Shown piece after piece: positions 1-8,429 of a stretch of 64,000 nucleotides of DNA. This DNA is from Shinella fusca (GTDB lineage: Bacteria; Pseudomonadota; Alphaproteobacteria; Rhizobiales; Rhizobiaceae): assembly GCF_014203155.1 (NCBI RefSeq), contig NZ_JACHIK010000001.1, forward strand, positions 372,001 to 436,000. Reading direction: 5' to 3'. Under the pieces are notes generated by a model. It was not told where the DNA came from, did not search any database, and saw nothing but the letters and a program-made list of their open reading frames with translations. Positions within the stretch are counted from its first letter, which is position 1. Every line of letters begins with the position of its first letter. Both the position numbers and the translations under genes were made by a program.

Positions 1-1383
1 GTTCTGCTGGGTGATCTGGTCCATGGCGTTGATCGCCTGGTTGACGGCCTGAAGACCCGTCGCCTGTTCGGCCGTGCTGGCGCGGATGGCGTTGAACACC
101 GAGCTCACCTCGACGACCTGCGAGACGATCTGGCGCAGCGACTGGGCGACCTCGCCCACCGAGCGAACGCCGTCCTCGACCTGCCCGTGCGACTTGGCGA
201 TGAGGTTCTGGATGTCCTTGGCGGCATCCGCGCAGCGCTGGGCGAGCGCCCGCACCTCCGAGGCGACGACGGCAAAGCCGCGGCCCGCCTCGCCGGCGCG
301 TGCGGCCTCGATGCCGGCATTGAGCGCCAGCAGGTTCGTCTGGAAGGCGATCTCGTCGATGACCTCGATGATGCTGGCGATGGCGGCGGACGAGGCCTGG
401 ATCTCGCCCATGGCGGTGATCGCCTCCTCGACCACCACGCCGCTGCGCTCGGCATTGTCGCGCGCGGCCATGACGAGGGCGTTCGCCTCGTTGGCGCTCT
501 GCGCCGTCTGGCGCACGGTGGTCGTCACCTCCTCGACGGCGGCCGCCGTCTCCTCGAGGTTCGCCGCCTGCCGCTCGGTGCGCCTGGCAAGGTCGTCGGA
601 TGCCGCCGCGATCTCCTGCGCGCTCAGATGGATGGAGCCGGCTCCCGCGCCGATATTGCCGATGGCCTGCGAGAGCGTGGAGATGGCGTGGTTGAAGTCG
701 TCGCGCAGCGCCTCGTAGGCCTCCGGCAGCGGGCCGATGATACGCGCCGTCAGGTCGCCGGCCGAAATGCGCTTCAGCGCGGCGCCGAAGCTGTCGCTGA
801 CGATCTTGCGCTCCTCGGCAACCACCTGCGCCTGCACCGCCTGCTGCTTGGCGATGTCCGACATGTCCATGTAGACGGAGATGGAAAGGTCCATGTCGAG
901 GAACATGGCCTTGAGGAGGCTCGTGAGCGTCGCGGCGAATTCCTCCGGCCCGGTCTCCTGCCGGGCGAACAGCCCCCGCTTCGGCCAGTGCGCCCGCACG
1001 GCTTCCATCAAAAGATGCTCGACGACCAGCGCATAGCCGCCGATGTACCAGCGCGGCTCCAGGCCGATGCGGGCATGCACGCGGCCGATCGTCTGCACCT
1101 TCTCGGCATAGTCGTGCGTGAAGTCGCCGTCGGCGATGTTCGCCCAATGGCCGAGCTGCGCGGCCTTCGCCCGCTCGATATGCGCGTCGCCGGAAAAGAG
1201 ATGGCTCACCTCCGGGCTCTTGCGCACGATGGCGTAGAACTTGTCGAGGGCGGGGCCCAGTTCCTTCTCGATGAAGGGCTTCAGGCTGCGCAGGCGCTTC
1301 AGCGCGGCCTCGTCGAGGCCGAGATAATCGAGCCGGCGGGCAATGTCGTGGTTCGGGCTGGCGGTCTGCGAGGCATGAGTCAT
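1..1383 (-). CDS. globin-coupled methyl-accepting chemotaxis protein (3' end beyond window)
   Basis: Reading the minus strand from the ATG at 1383 gives 461 codons without a stop up to the window edge, so the C-terminus is missing. The first ~150 residues look like a protoglobin sensor domain: a putative proximal haem histidine lies in [19 protein letters not shown], and no transmembrane segment is visible, so the receptor should be soluble. A HAMP-like region ([10 protein letters not shown]) follows. Next comes the methyl-accepting signalling domain with its hairpin-tip hallmark ([20 protein letters not shown], then [20 protein letters not shown]). The family senses oxygen or redox and signals to CheA through CheW. 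No che genes are in view. The ParA-like ATPase lies upstream on the same strand, 244 bp away. The family call is firm; the ligand is inferred. Confidence 0.9.
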   Translation of the reverse strand, partial: MTHASQTASPNHDIARRLDYLGLDEAALKRLRSLKPFIEKELGPALDKFYAIVRKSPEVSHLFSGDAHIERAKAAQLGHWANIADGDFTHDYAEKVQTIGRVHARIGLEPRWYIGGYALVVEHLLMEAVRAHWPKRGLFARQETGPEEFAATLTSLLKAMFLDMDLSISVYMDMSDIAKQQAVQAQVVAEERKIVSDSFGAALKRISAGDLTARIIGPLPEAYEALRDDFNHAISTLSQAIGNIGAGAGSIHLSAQEIAAASDDLARRTERQAANLEETAAAVEEVTTTVRQTAQSANEANALVMAARDNAERSGVVVEEAITAMGEIQASSAAIASIIEVIDEIAFQTNLLALNAGIEAARAGEAGRGFAVVASEVRALAQRCADAAKDIQNLIAKSHGQVEDGVRSVGEVAQSLRQIVSQVVEVSSVFNAIRASTAEQATGLQAVNQAINAMDQITQQN

Positions 1384-1627
1384 TCTGGAGGCATCCTGGA
1401 AACGCGGGAACAGGCAAGGAGGACATGCATCATCGGGGCGGCATGCTCCACCCCGCGACCCTTCATGGGTCCCGCCGAAGACGTCATGGGTCTTCAGGCT
1501 CGGCTTTTTGTGGGAATATCATTAGGTTAGCCATGGTAAATTGTTCATTACCAAGACGCCGGCCGGCAAAAGGAAACGGCCGCGTCCTTCGTCGCAGCCG
1601 TTCCTGACGATCGTCAATTTCGAGAGA

Positions 1628-2344
1628 TCAGGCGGCCTGCCGGATCGTGCGGAAGAAGCCGCGCTCGCCCGTCATGCGCGTGCGGGCCGGCAGCAGACGC
1701 AGCACCTCGCCGGCAAAGAGGCGAGCGTTCTCGCGCGCCTTGTCGAGGTTGCTGACCTTGGCCGGATCCATCGAATAGAGCGTGCCGCCGCAATCGAAGA
1801 TATCGCGGAAGGCGGTGCGCTCGCCGATGGGCGTATCGAGCACGGTCACGCCGCGGGACGAAAGCAGCGCCTTGATGGCCGTCATGGCGCGCGTCGTCAC
1901 CATGGAGTTCATGCGCGTCAGCACCACCGAATGGGCAATGCGGATGCCGGCCTTCTCGTCGAGCTGCCGCAGGAGCTCGAGGATCTGCGCAGCGCCCCGC
2001 GCATCCATCGCACAGCCCTGCACGGGAATCATCACATGGTCGGAAAGGCCGATGGCGGTGGCGACCAGCGCATCGCGCGCGCCGGCAAGGTCGATGATGA
2101 AATAGTCGGTCGCCGCGCGGTTCTCGCGGATATGGCACTGGATGGAGGCCATGGAGACTTCCGAGATCACCGCGATGTTGCGCTGGCGGCCGGAGATCTC
2201 GTGCCAGTGGCTGATCCAGCGCTGCGGATCGGCATCGAGGATGGTGACGCGGTGGCCCTGGCTTGCAAGCTCGGTGGCGAGAATCAGGGCAGCGGTGGTC
2301 TTGCCGGCGCCGCCCTTGGCATTGGCAAATGTGATGACTGGCAT
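1628..2344 (-). CDS. ParA/VirC1-like P-loop ATPase (orphan)
   Basis: A 238-residue protein beginning MPVITFANAKGGAGKTTAAL, which contains the deviant Walker A (KGGAGKTT) of ParA/MinD ATPases. Walker A' is in ILDADPQRW and Walker B in YFIIDLAGARD. The family positions cargo such as plasmids, chromosomes, conjugation complexes or chemoreceptor arrays through ATP-dependent dimerisation on DNA. No ParB gene or parS-like repeat array is nearby, so a role in replicon partition is not supported. The gene is upstream of, and co-oriented with, the soluble chemoreceptor; ParA homologues that place cytoplasmic chemotaxis clusters are known, so a link is possible but only inferred. VirC1-like proteins of rhizobia are an alternative relation. 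Confidence 0.85.
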   Translation of the reverse strand: MPVITFANAKGGAGKTTAALILATELASQGHRVTILDADPQRWISHWHEISGRQRNIAVISEVSMASIQCHIRENRAATDYFIIDLAGARDALVATAIGLSDHVMIPVQGCAMDARGAAQILELLRQLDEKAGIRIAHSVVLTRMNSMVTTRAMTAIKALLSSRGVTVLDTPIGERTAFRDIFDCGGTLYSMDPAKVSNLDKARENARLFAGEVLRLLPARTRMTGERGFFRTIRQAA

Positions 2345-2507
2345 GGCTTCCTCTTGGACAATGCTGCGAGCTTCCTCATCGCTCTCGTCAGACGACCCGG
2401 TTGGAATGGCGCCCGCTAATGAAACCTTTCAAAACAGGGTTAACAAATCGGAAATTTCCGCATCCCGAAGATTAATGAGGCGGGGCGCCGAATTTGCGCT
2501 TTGCAAG

Positions 2508-2540
2508 AAAAAGGCCCGGAAAACCAATGTTTTCCGGGCC
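2508..2540 (-). terminator. Rho-independent terminator of the alcohol dehydrogenase operon
   Basis: Perfect 11-bp stem (GGCCCGGAAAA / TTTTCCGGGCC) with a 6-nt loop at 2513-2540. On the minus strand it is followed by five T residues (2508-2512). It lies 25 bp beyond the stop codon of the iron alcohol dehydrogenase, the last gene of the leftward operon. Confidence 0.85.
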
Positions 2541-2565
2541 CCTGTCAATTGTTAACGATAAGAAA

Positions 2566-3711
2566 TCAGATGCATTCCACGAAGAGGCGCCTGGCCGCGT
2601 CGAGCGTCAGCTCCACCGGATTGCCGCCGGCCGTCGGATCTACGATGGCCATTTCCGCCATCTCGCCGATGCGGTCGGTGCCGACGCCGAGCGCCGACAG
2701 CTTGTCCGGCACGCCGAGCTCCTCGCGAAGGCGCAGCACATAGTCGAAGAAACCGTCGAAGCCGCCCGCGATGCCGAGATAGGCGGCGGCGCTGGCGATC
2801 TTCGCCTCGATGGCCGGGCGGTTGAAGGTCAGCACCGGCGGCATCACGACGGCATTCGTCATGCCGTGGTGCGTGTTGTAGATCGCCCCGACCGGGTGCG
2901 ACAGCGAGTGGATCGCGCCCAGCCCCTTCTGGAAGGCGACGGCACCCATCGCGGCAGCCGACATCATGTTGGCGCGCGCCTCGATATCCGTTCCGTCCTT
3001 GTAGGCGCGCGGCAGGTATTCCTTGACGAGCCGCATGCCTTCGAGCGCGATGCCCTGGCTCATCGGATGGTAGAAGGGCGAGGAATAGGCCTCGAGGCAA
3101 TGGGCGAAGGCGTCCATGCCGGTGCCGGCGGTGATGACCTTCGGCATGCCGACCGTCAGTTCCGGGTCGCAGATCGTGACCGAAGGCAGGAACTTCGGGT
3201 GGAAGATCACCTTCTTGGTGTGCGTCTCGGAGTTGGTGATGACCGAGGCGCGGCCGACTTCCGAGCCGGTGCCGGCCGTCGTCGGCACGGCGACGATGGG
3301 CGCGATGCCGTCGGAATTGGCGCGGGTCCACCAGTCGCCGATATCCTCGAAATCCCAGACCGGCCGCGTCTGGCCGGACATGAAGGCGACCGCCTTGCCG
3401 AGGTCGAGGCCGGAGCCGCCGCCGAAGGCGACGACGCCGTCATGGCCGCCGTCCCTGAAGGCCTTGACGCCCGCTTCGAGGTTCCTGTCGTTCGGGTTCG
3501 GATCGACCTCCGAGAACATCGCCCGGCCGAGGCCGGCGGCGTCGAGGATGTCGAGCGCGCCCTGCGTGATCGCCATGGTCGAGAGGCCGCGGTCGGTGAC
3601 GAGCAGCGGCTTCCTCATGCCCACGGCCTTGCAATGGTCGGCCAGTTCCTTGATGCGCCCTGCCCCGAACTTGATCGCGGTCGGGTAGCTCCAGTTGGCG
3701 GTGATGGTCAT
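2566..3711 (-). CDS. iron-containing alcohol dehydrogenase
   Basis: 381 residues, NAD(P)-dependent oxidation of an alcohol to an aldehyde. The start MTITANWSYP is chosen because its ATG overlaps the stop of the upstream aldehyde dehydrogenase by 4 bp (ATGA); a longer frame exists but lacks family sequence. The nucleotide-binding GGGSGLDLGK and the metal-ligand region (GTGMDAFAHCLEAY, then IHSLSHPVGAIYNTHHG) are typical of the Fe-ADH family. It is the last gene of an operon with an aldehyde dehydrogenase, a gamma-glutamyl-amine synthetase-like ligase and an amino acid permease. An alcohol and an aldehyde dehydrogenase together with a glutamyl-amide ligase suggest a substrate having both an amine and a hydroxyl, such as ethanolamine; the substrate itself cannot be read from the sequence. 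Confidence 0.9.
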   Translation of the reverse strand: MTITANWSYPTAIKFGAGRIKELADHCKAVGMRKPLLVTDRGLSTMAITQGALDILDAAGLGRAMFSEVDPNPNDRNLEAGVKAFRDGGHDGVVAFGGGSGLDLGKAVAFMSGQTRPVWDFEDIGDWWTRANSDGIAPIVAVPTTAGTGSEVGRASVITNSETHTKKVIFHPKFLPSVTICDPELTVGMPKVITAGTGMDAFAHCLEAYSSPFYHPMSQGIALEGMRLVKEYLPRAYKDGTDIEARANMMSAAAMGAVAFQKGLGAIHSLSHPVGAIYNTHHGMTNAVVMPPVLTFNRPAIEAKIASAAAYLGIAGGFDGFFDYVLRLREELGVPDKLSALGVGTDRIGEMAEMAIVDPTAGGNPVELTLDAARRLFVECI

Positions 3712-5093
3712 GCGAGTGCTTTCCTGAAGTGGTAGGATTTCGGTCTCGTGAGGTTGTGGAAGCCGATGACGGAGAGCGAGCCGCCGCGGCCCGTTTCCTT
3801 CACGCCCGTCCAGCACAGCGCCGGGTCGAGATAGTCGGCGCGGTTCATGAAGACGGTGCCGGTCTCAAGGTCCCCGGCAAGGCGGGCGGCGCGCTCGGCA
3901 TCCTTCGTCCACAGCGAGACGGTGAGGCCGTATTTGCAGTCGTTCATCAGGGCGAGCGCTTCCGCGTCGTTCTTCACCTTCATGATGCCGACCGCCGGGC
4001 CGAAGGTCTCTTCCGTCATGAACTCCATCGAATGGTCGACGTCGACGAGGACCTGCGGGGCGACATAGGCGCCGCCGTCGTCGGCCGGGAAGAGTTTCGG
4101 GTCGACCAGCGCTCTCGCGCCCTTCGACACGGCGTCGGCGATCTGCGAGCGGACGGTGGCGGCGAAGCGCTTGTGCGCCATCGGCCCGAGCGTCGTTTCG
4201 GGATCGAGCGGGTTGCCGAGCTTGTAGTTGGAGACCCAGGCGACGGACTTTTCCACGAAGGCGTCGTAGAGCTTCTCGTTGACGTAGATGCGCTCGATAC
4301 CGCAGCAGCACTGGCCGGAATTGTAGGTGGCGCCGTCCATCAGCGTATCGACGGCCGCGTCGAGGTCGGCGTCCTCCATCACGTAGCCCGGATCCTTGCC
4401 GCCGAGTTCGAGGCCGATTGGCGTGAAGGTGCCGGCGGCGGCCCGCTCGATCGCCCGGCCGCCCTCGACGGAGCCGGTGAAGTTGATGAAGTCGAACGAA
4501 TTGGCGGCGATCAGCGCCGAGGTCGTGTCATGGTCGAGGAAGATGTTCTGGAAGACGTCCTCCGGCACGCCCGCCTCGTTGAAGGCGCGCACCATGCGCT
4601 CGCCGACGAGCAGCGTCTGGGCGGCATGCTTGATGATGACCGTGTTGCCGGCCATCAGCGCCGGAGCGACCGTGTTGATCGCGGTCATGTAAGGGTAGTT
4701 CCACGGCGCGATGACGAAGACGACGCCGTGCGGCTCACGCTCGATGCGGCGCTCGAAGCGCTCGGAATTCTCGATGACGATGGGCGTGAGCGAGGAGCCG
4801 GCGATCTCGGCCACATAGTTGGAGCGCTCGTTGAAGCCCTTGAACTCGCCGCCGTAGCGGACCGGGCGGCCCATCTGCCAGGCGATCTCCGGCACGATCT
4901 CGTCGGCCATCTCGTTGAGGCGCGCGACGCCCTTGAGGACGAGCTGCACGCGCTCTTCGAGCGGGCGCTTCGCCCAGGCCTTCTGCGCCTTCTTCGCGCG
5001 CGCGACGACGGCCTCGGCGGCGGCCAGCGGCATCGCCTCGCGCTCGGCATAGACCGAGCCGTCCACGGGGGATATGCATTTGATCACAGTCAT
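3708..5093 (-). CDS. NAD(P)-dependent aldehyde dehydrogenase
   Basis: 461 residues, ALDH superfamily. Visible are the Asn/cofactor motif in VIAPWNYPYMTAIN, the general base in GLELGGKDPGYV, and the catalytic Cys within NSGQCCCGIERIYV, where three cysteines occur in a row. The expected reaction is aldehyde to acid with NAD(P)+. It sits between the glutamine-synthetase-like ligase (202 bp upstream, with a palindromic repeat in the gap) and the alcohol dehydrogenase (4-bp overlap). It probably oxidises the aldehyde made by that dehydrogenase, for example a gamma-glutamyl-aminoaldehyde. The family call is safe; the substrate is inferred. Confidence 0.92.
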   Translation of the reverse strand: MTVIKCISPVDGSVYAEREAMPLAAAEAVVARAKKAQKAWAKRPLEERVQLVLKGVARLNEMADEIVPEIAWQMGRPVRYGGEFKGFNERSNYVAEIAGSSLTPIVIENSERFERRIEREPHGVVFVIAPWNYPYMTAINTVAPALMAGNTVIIKHAAQTLLVGERMVRAFNEAGVPEDVFQNIFLDHDTTSALIAANSFDFINFTGSVEGGRAIERAAAGTFTPIGLELGGKDPGYVMEDADLDAAVDTLMDGATYNSGQCCCGIERIYVNEKLYDAFVEKSVAWVSNYKLGNPLDPETTLGPMAHKRFAATVRSQIADAVSKGARALVDPKLFPADDGGAYVAPQVLVDVDHSMEFMTEETFGPAVGIMKVKNDAEALALMNDCKYGLTVSLWTKDAERAARLAGDLETGTVFMNRADYLDPALCWTGVKETGRGGSLSVIGFHNLTRPKSYHFRKALA

Positions 5094-5143
5094 GATCGAC
5101 TTCCTGTTGGTTCTGTCGGAATTTCAGTTTCGACGCTTCGATT

Positions 5144-5279
5144 GTCCCTCATCCCCCTGCCGGGACCTTCTCCCCGCAAGCGGGGAGAAGGGATGTGCCG
5201 GACCGGCTTCCTGCCTTTCGCCGTTTCGCAAGGCAAGTCCCCTCTCCCCGCTTGCGGGGAGAGGGTTAGGGTGAGGGGC
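5144..5279. repeat. intergenic palindromic mosaic element, type A
   Basis: Two inverted half-elements, each with the core CTCCCCGCAAGCGGGGAG or its complement, are bounded by CCTCATCCCCC...CCGGGACC on the left and GGTTAGGGTGAGGGGC on the right. The same family recurs at 32698-32834. It resembles the intergenic mosaic palindromes known from Rhizobiaceae. It lies inside the operon, between the ligase and the aldehyde dehydrogenase. Confidence 0.85.
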
Positions 5280-5295
5280 AAATCCCGAAACGCTT

Positions 5296-6666
5296 CTACG
5301 CCCTCTCGAAGCCGCGCGCCACCTCCCAGTCGGTGATGCGGCGGTCGTATTCTTCCTGCTCCCACTCGGCGGCGCGGACATAGTGGTCGATGACGTCGTC
5401 GCCGAAGGCGTCGCGCAGCATGGCCGAATCCTTCAGCGCCGCGGCCGCGCCGCGCAGCGTCTTCGGGATCTCGCGGATGTCCTTGCCGCCATAGGCGTCG
5501 CCCTCGAAGGGCGCCTCCAGCTCGAACTTGCCCTCGATGCCGGCGATGCCCGCGGCGATCAGCGCGGCCATGGCGAGATAGGGGTTGAGGTCCGAGCCGC
5601 CGACGCGGCATTCGATGCGGATGGCCTTGCTGCCCTCCCCGCACAGGCGATAGCCCGCCGTGCGGTTGTCCTTGCTCCAGACGGCCTTGGTCGGCGCGAA
5701 GGTGCCGGCGACGAAGCGCTTGTAGGAATTGATGTAGGGCGCGAGGAAATAGGTGATCTCGCTCGCATGGGCAAGGAGGCCGGCGACGTAGCGCCGCATC
5801 ATCTCCGACATGCCGTACTTGGCATCCTTGTCGAAGAATTTCGGCTCCTTGCCGTCGACGCTCCAGAGCGACTGGTGGATGTGCGAGGAGGAGCCGGCAG
5901 CGGTGTAGTTCCACTTGGCAAGGAAGGTCACGGCCTTGCCGCGCTGCCAGGCGATCTCCTTGGTGGCGTTCTTGATGATCGCGTGCCGGTCGGCCATGGC
6001 GAGCGCATCGGCATAGCGCACGTTGATCTCCTCCTGGCCGGCCGAGGCCTCGCCCTTGGAGTTCTCCACGGGAATGCCGGCGCCCTGCAGGCCGTTGCGC
6101 AGCGCCCGCATCACGTCCTCTTCCTTGGTGGTCTGGAAGATGTGGTAGTCCTCGTTGTAGCCCGAGGCGAGGCGCAGGTCCCGGTAGCCGCTCTCTCGGG
6201 CGTCGTCGAAGGTCTGGTCGAACAGGAAGAATTCCAGCTCGCTCGCCATATAGGCCTTGAGGCCCATGGCCTCCAGGCGCTTGACCTGCTTCTTGAGGAT
6301 GGCGCGCGGCGAGTGCGGCACCTCTTCATGGGTGTGGTGGTCCAGCACGTCGCAGAGCACCAGCGCGGTGCCTTCCAGCCAGGGCAGCTTGCGGAGCGTC
6401 GCAAGGTCCGGCTTCATCGTGTAGTCGCCGTAGCCGGCCGCCCAGCTCGTCGACTTGTAGCCGGAGACGGTGTCCATCTCCATGTCGGTGGCCAGCAGGT
6501 AGTTGCAGCTATGGGTCTCCTCGTAGGCGCTGTCCACGAAATACTGCGCGTGGAACCGCTTGCCCATGAGACGGCCCTGCATGTCGACCTGGCAGGCAAG
6601 GACGGTGTCGATGCGGCCTTCGGCGACATCCTTCTTCAGATCATCGAATGTGTAAGTCATGCTCAT
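5296..6666 (-). CDS. glutamine synthetase-like gamma-glutamyl-amine ligase
   Basis: 456 residues, glutamine synthetase fold. The beta-grasp N-terminus (DDLKKDVAEGRIDTV) and the catalytic region (AAGSSSHIHQSLW, FVAGTFAPTKAVWSKDNRTA, RIECRVGGSDLNPYLAMAAL) are all present. It lacks the adenylylated-Tyr segment of GlnA and ends in TDWEVARGFERA, as in ligases that ATP-dependently join glutamate to amines (PuuA, IpuC and ethanolamine-type enzymes). Neighbours are an amino acid/amine permease upstream and aldehyde and alcohol dehydrogenases downstream, so a catabolic role in capturing an amine as a gamma-glutamyl amide is more likely than ammonia assimilation. The start at 6666 (MSMTYTF) is used; the Met two codons in is equally possible. 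Confidence 0.88.
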   Translation of the reverse strand: MSMTYTFDDLKKDVAEGRIDTVLACQVDMQGRLMGKRFHAQYFVDSAYEETHSCNYLLATDMEMDTVSGYKSTSWAAGYGDYTMKPDLATLRKLPWLEGTALVLCDVLDHHTHEEVPHSPRAILKKQVKRLEAMGLKAYMASELEFFLFDQTFDDARESGYRDLRLASGYNEDYHIFQTTKEEDVMRALRNGLQGAGIPVENSKGEASAGQEEINVRYADALAMADRHAIIKNATKEIAWQRGKAVTFLAKWNYTAAGSSSHIHQSLWSVDGKEPKFFDKDAKYGMSEMMRRYVAGLLAHASEITYFLAPYINSYKRFVAGTFAPTKAVWSKDNRTAGYRLCGEGSKAIRIECRVGGSDLNPYLAMAALIAAGIAGIEGKFELEAPFEGDAYGGKDIREIPKTLRGAAAALKDSAMLRDAFGDDVIDHYVRAAEWEQEEYDRRITDWEVARGFERA

Positions 6667-6698
6667 GGCGGTTCGGTCCCGGAATTGGTCGGAGGAAG

Positions 6699-6721
6699 GC
6701 GGGGCCGCGGCGCGGCCCCGC
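6699..6721. other. GC-rich hairpin between permease and ligase genes
   Basis: A 9-bp perfect stem (GCGGGGCCG / CGGCCCCGC) with a 5-nt loop lies between the permease stop and the ligase start. No T-run follows on either strand, so it is not a typical terminator. It could stabilise or attenuate the transcript. Confidence 0.4.
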
Positions 6722-6732
6722 AGGAGGAAGGA

Positions 6733-8316
6733 TCAGACTTCGCCGACGGCCTTTTCGGCGGCCGCGATCTCCGCCTGGCGGCGGGCGACCTCGTCGCCGA
6801 TCGGCGGGCCCTTGAAGCGGCGGCTTTCGAGCCCGAACCAGATGATGGCGGTGAGCACGAGGAAACCGACGGTGATGTAGAGCGCCCAGTCGTTCGGCGG
6901 CTGGATGCCGAGGACGAAGATCAGCACGATGGCCGCGATCGACAGGAGGGCGAAGAGCTTGAAGACGCCCTCGCCGAGGTTCCACGGCCCCATCTTGTCC
7001 CACTTCGACGTGCCCCAGGCGAAGAAGCCGAGCGCGATCGGGATCGCGAAGGAGAAGAAGAGGAAGATGACCGTGCACGACACGACGATCGTGTAGACCG
7101 GCGTATCGCCGATCGAGACGAGCGAGGAGCCCCAGACGAAGAGGACGGCGAGGATCGAGCCCGTCCAGATGGCGGCGACCGGCGTGCGGTAGCTCGGGCT
7201 GACCTTCGACAGGCCGCGCGAGAACGGCAGGCCGCCGTCACGCGAGAAGGCGAAGATCATGCGCGAGACCGAGGTGACGGTGGCAAGGCCGCACAGCCAT
7301 TGCGAGACGAGGATGGCGAGGAAGACGATGTCCTTCACCAGCGGATTGACCTGGCTTTCCATCGCCCAGAAGAAGACGTTCCAGCCCTGCGCGGCGGCGG
7401 CGATCATGCCGTCCGTCGTCGTGCCGTCGGCATTCGCCACGGAGGACGGGATCATCAGCACGAAGGAGCACAGCATGATGTAGCCGAAGAGCGCCGACCA
7501 CAGCACGGAGGAGATCATGCCGCGCGGCACCGAATGGGCCGCCTTGACGGTCTCTTCCGAGGTATGCGCCGAAGCGTCGTAGCCGGTGATCGTGTAGATC
7601 GGCAGCAGAAGGCCGAGCAGGAAGACCCAGGTGCCGGACGTCTCCGGCCAGACATTGCCGCCGGCCTCGCCGGAGAAATTCGAGAAGGTGAAGAGGCGGG
7701 CGATGTCGTAGCTGTCGGCAGCCGCAAGGCAGACGATGGCGAGCACGATGGACGTGGCGAAGATGAGATAGCCGGAAAAGTCCGTCAGCTTCGCCGTCAG
7801 CCCGATGCCCATGTGGTTCACGAGCGCCTGCGCGCCGGTGATGATGGAGAGGAAGACGATGCGGGTGATCGTCGTGTCCTCCAGGCCGAGATAGGGCGTG
7901 CCGAAGGCACCCATGAAGAAGTAGTAGGTGCCGACGTTGATGGCGCCGAGCACGGTGACGAGGCCGAGCAGGTTGAACCAGGCGGTCAGCCAGCCGGTGA
8001 AGCGGTTGCCGAGGATCGAGCCCCAGTGATAGAGGCCGCCGGCCGTCGGATAGGCCGAGCTGATCTGCGCCATGGCGACGGCGAAGACGGCCGAGACGAA
8101 GCAGCCGACCGGCCAGCCGATGCCGATGGCCGCGCCGCCCGCGCCGGAGGTCGCCTGCGCGAGCGAATTGATGCCGCCGGAAAGAATGCAGATGATGGAG
8201 AAGGATACGGCGAAATTCGAGAACTGGCTCATGCGCCGCTCGAGTTCCTGCGCGTATCCCATGGAATGCAGGACCTGCATGTCCTCATGCTTATCCGAAT
8301 CTGAATAATTTGACAT
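6733..8316 (-). CDS. APC-family amino acid/amine permease
   Basis: 527 residues with about 12 hydrophobic segments; amino acid-polyamine-organocation family of the GABA/choline permease type. The start at 8316 (MSNYSDSDKHED) has an upstream GGGGA ribosome site; the longer frame to 8379 has no good site. The N-terminal helix region FSIICILSGGINSLAQA and YPTAGGLYHWGSILGNRF are typical of this subfamily. It probably imports the amine used by the downstream ligase. The upstream neighbour is the N-formylglutamate amidohydrolase-like gene (113 bp away), and the ligase follows 66 bp downstream. The exact substrate is unknown; ethanolamine or another small amino alcohol is the best guess. Confidence 0.9.
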   Translation of the reverse strand: MSNYSDSDKHEDMQVLHSMGYAQELERRMSQFSNFAVSFSIICILSGGINSLAQATSGAGGAAIGIGWPVGCFVSAVFAVAMAQISSAYPTAGGLYHWGSILGNRFTGWLTAWFNLLGLVTVLGAINVGTYYFFMGAFGTPYLGLEDTTITRIVFLSIITGAQALVNHMGIGLTAKLTDFSGYLIFATSIVLAIVCLAAADSYDIARLFTFSNFSGEAGGNVWPETSGTWVFLLGLLLPIYTITGYDASAHTSEETVKAAHSVPRGMISSVLWSALFGYIMLCSFVLMIPSSVANADGTTTDGMIAAAAQGWNVFFWAMESQVNPLVKDIVFLAILVSQWLCGLATVTSVSRMIFAFSRDGGLPFSRGLSKVSPSYRTPVAAIWTGSILAVLFVWGSSLVSIGDTPVYTIVVSCTVIFLFFSFAIPIALGFFAWGTSKWDKMGPWNLGEGVFKLFALLSIAAIVLIFVLGIQPPNDWALYITVGFLVLTAIIWFGLESRRFKGPPIGDEVARRQAEIAAAEKAVGEV

Positions 8317-8429
8317 GTTTTTCCCCTGTTCGACTGGCCCTGGCGGAATTGCCGAGGGCCGCCTGTGTCTGAGGCCCACGAAATGCGTGGGATATGCGCC
8401 GCGGGCGTGCCGCTCCCCGGGTCTTCTTT

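Noticed and set aside
1628-2344. Replication or partition locus (parAB/repABC)
   Set aside because: No repB, repC, parS repeats or origin-like sequence adjoins the ParA-like gene.
5383-8304. 973-codon open frame on the plus strand
   Set aside because: It lies antisense to the ligase and permease genes. Its product is rich in Arg, Asp, Glu, Gly and His without any domain, as expected for a high-GC antisense shadow.
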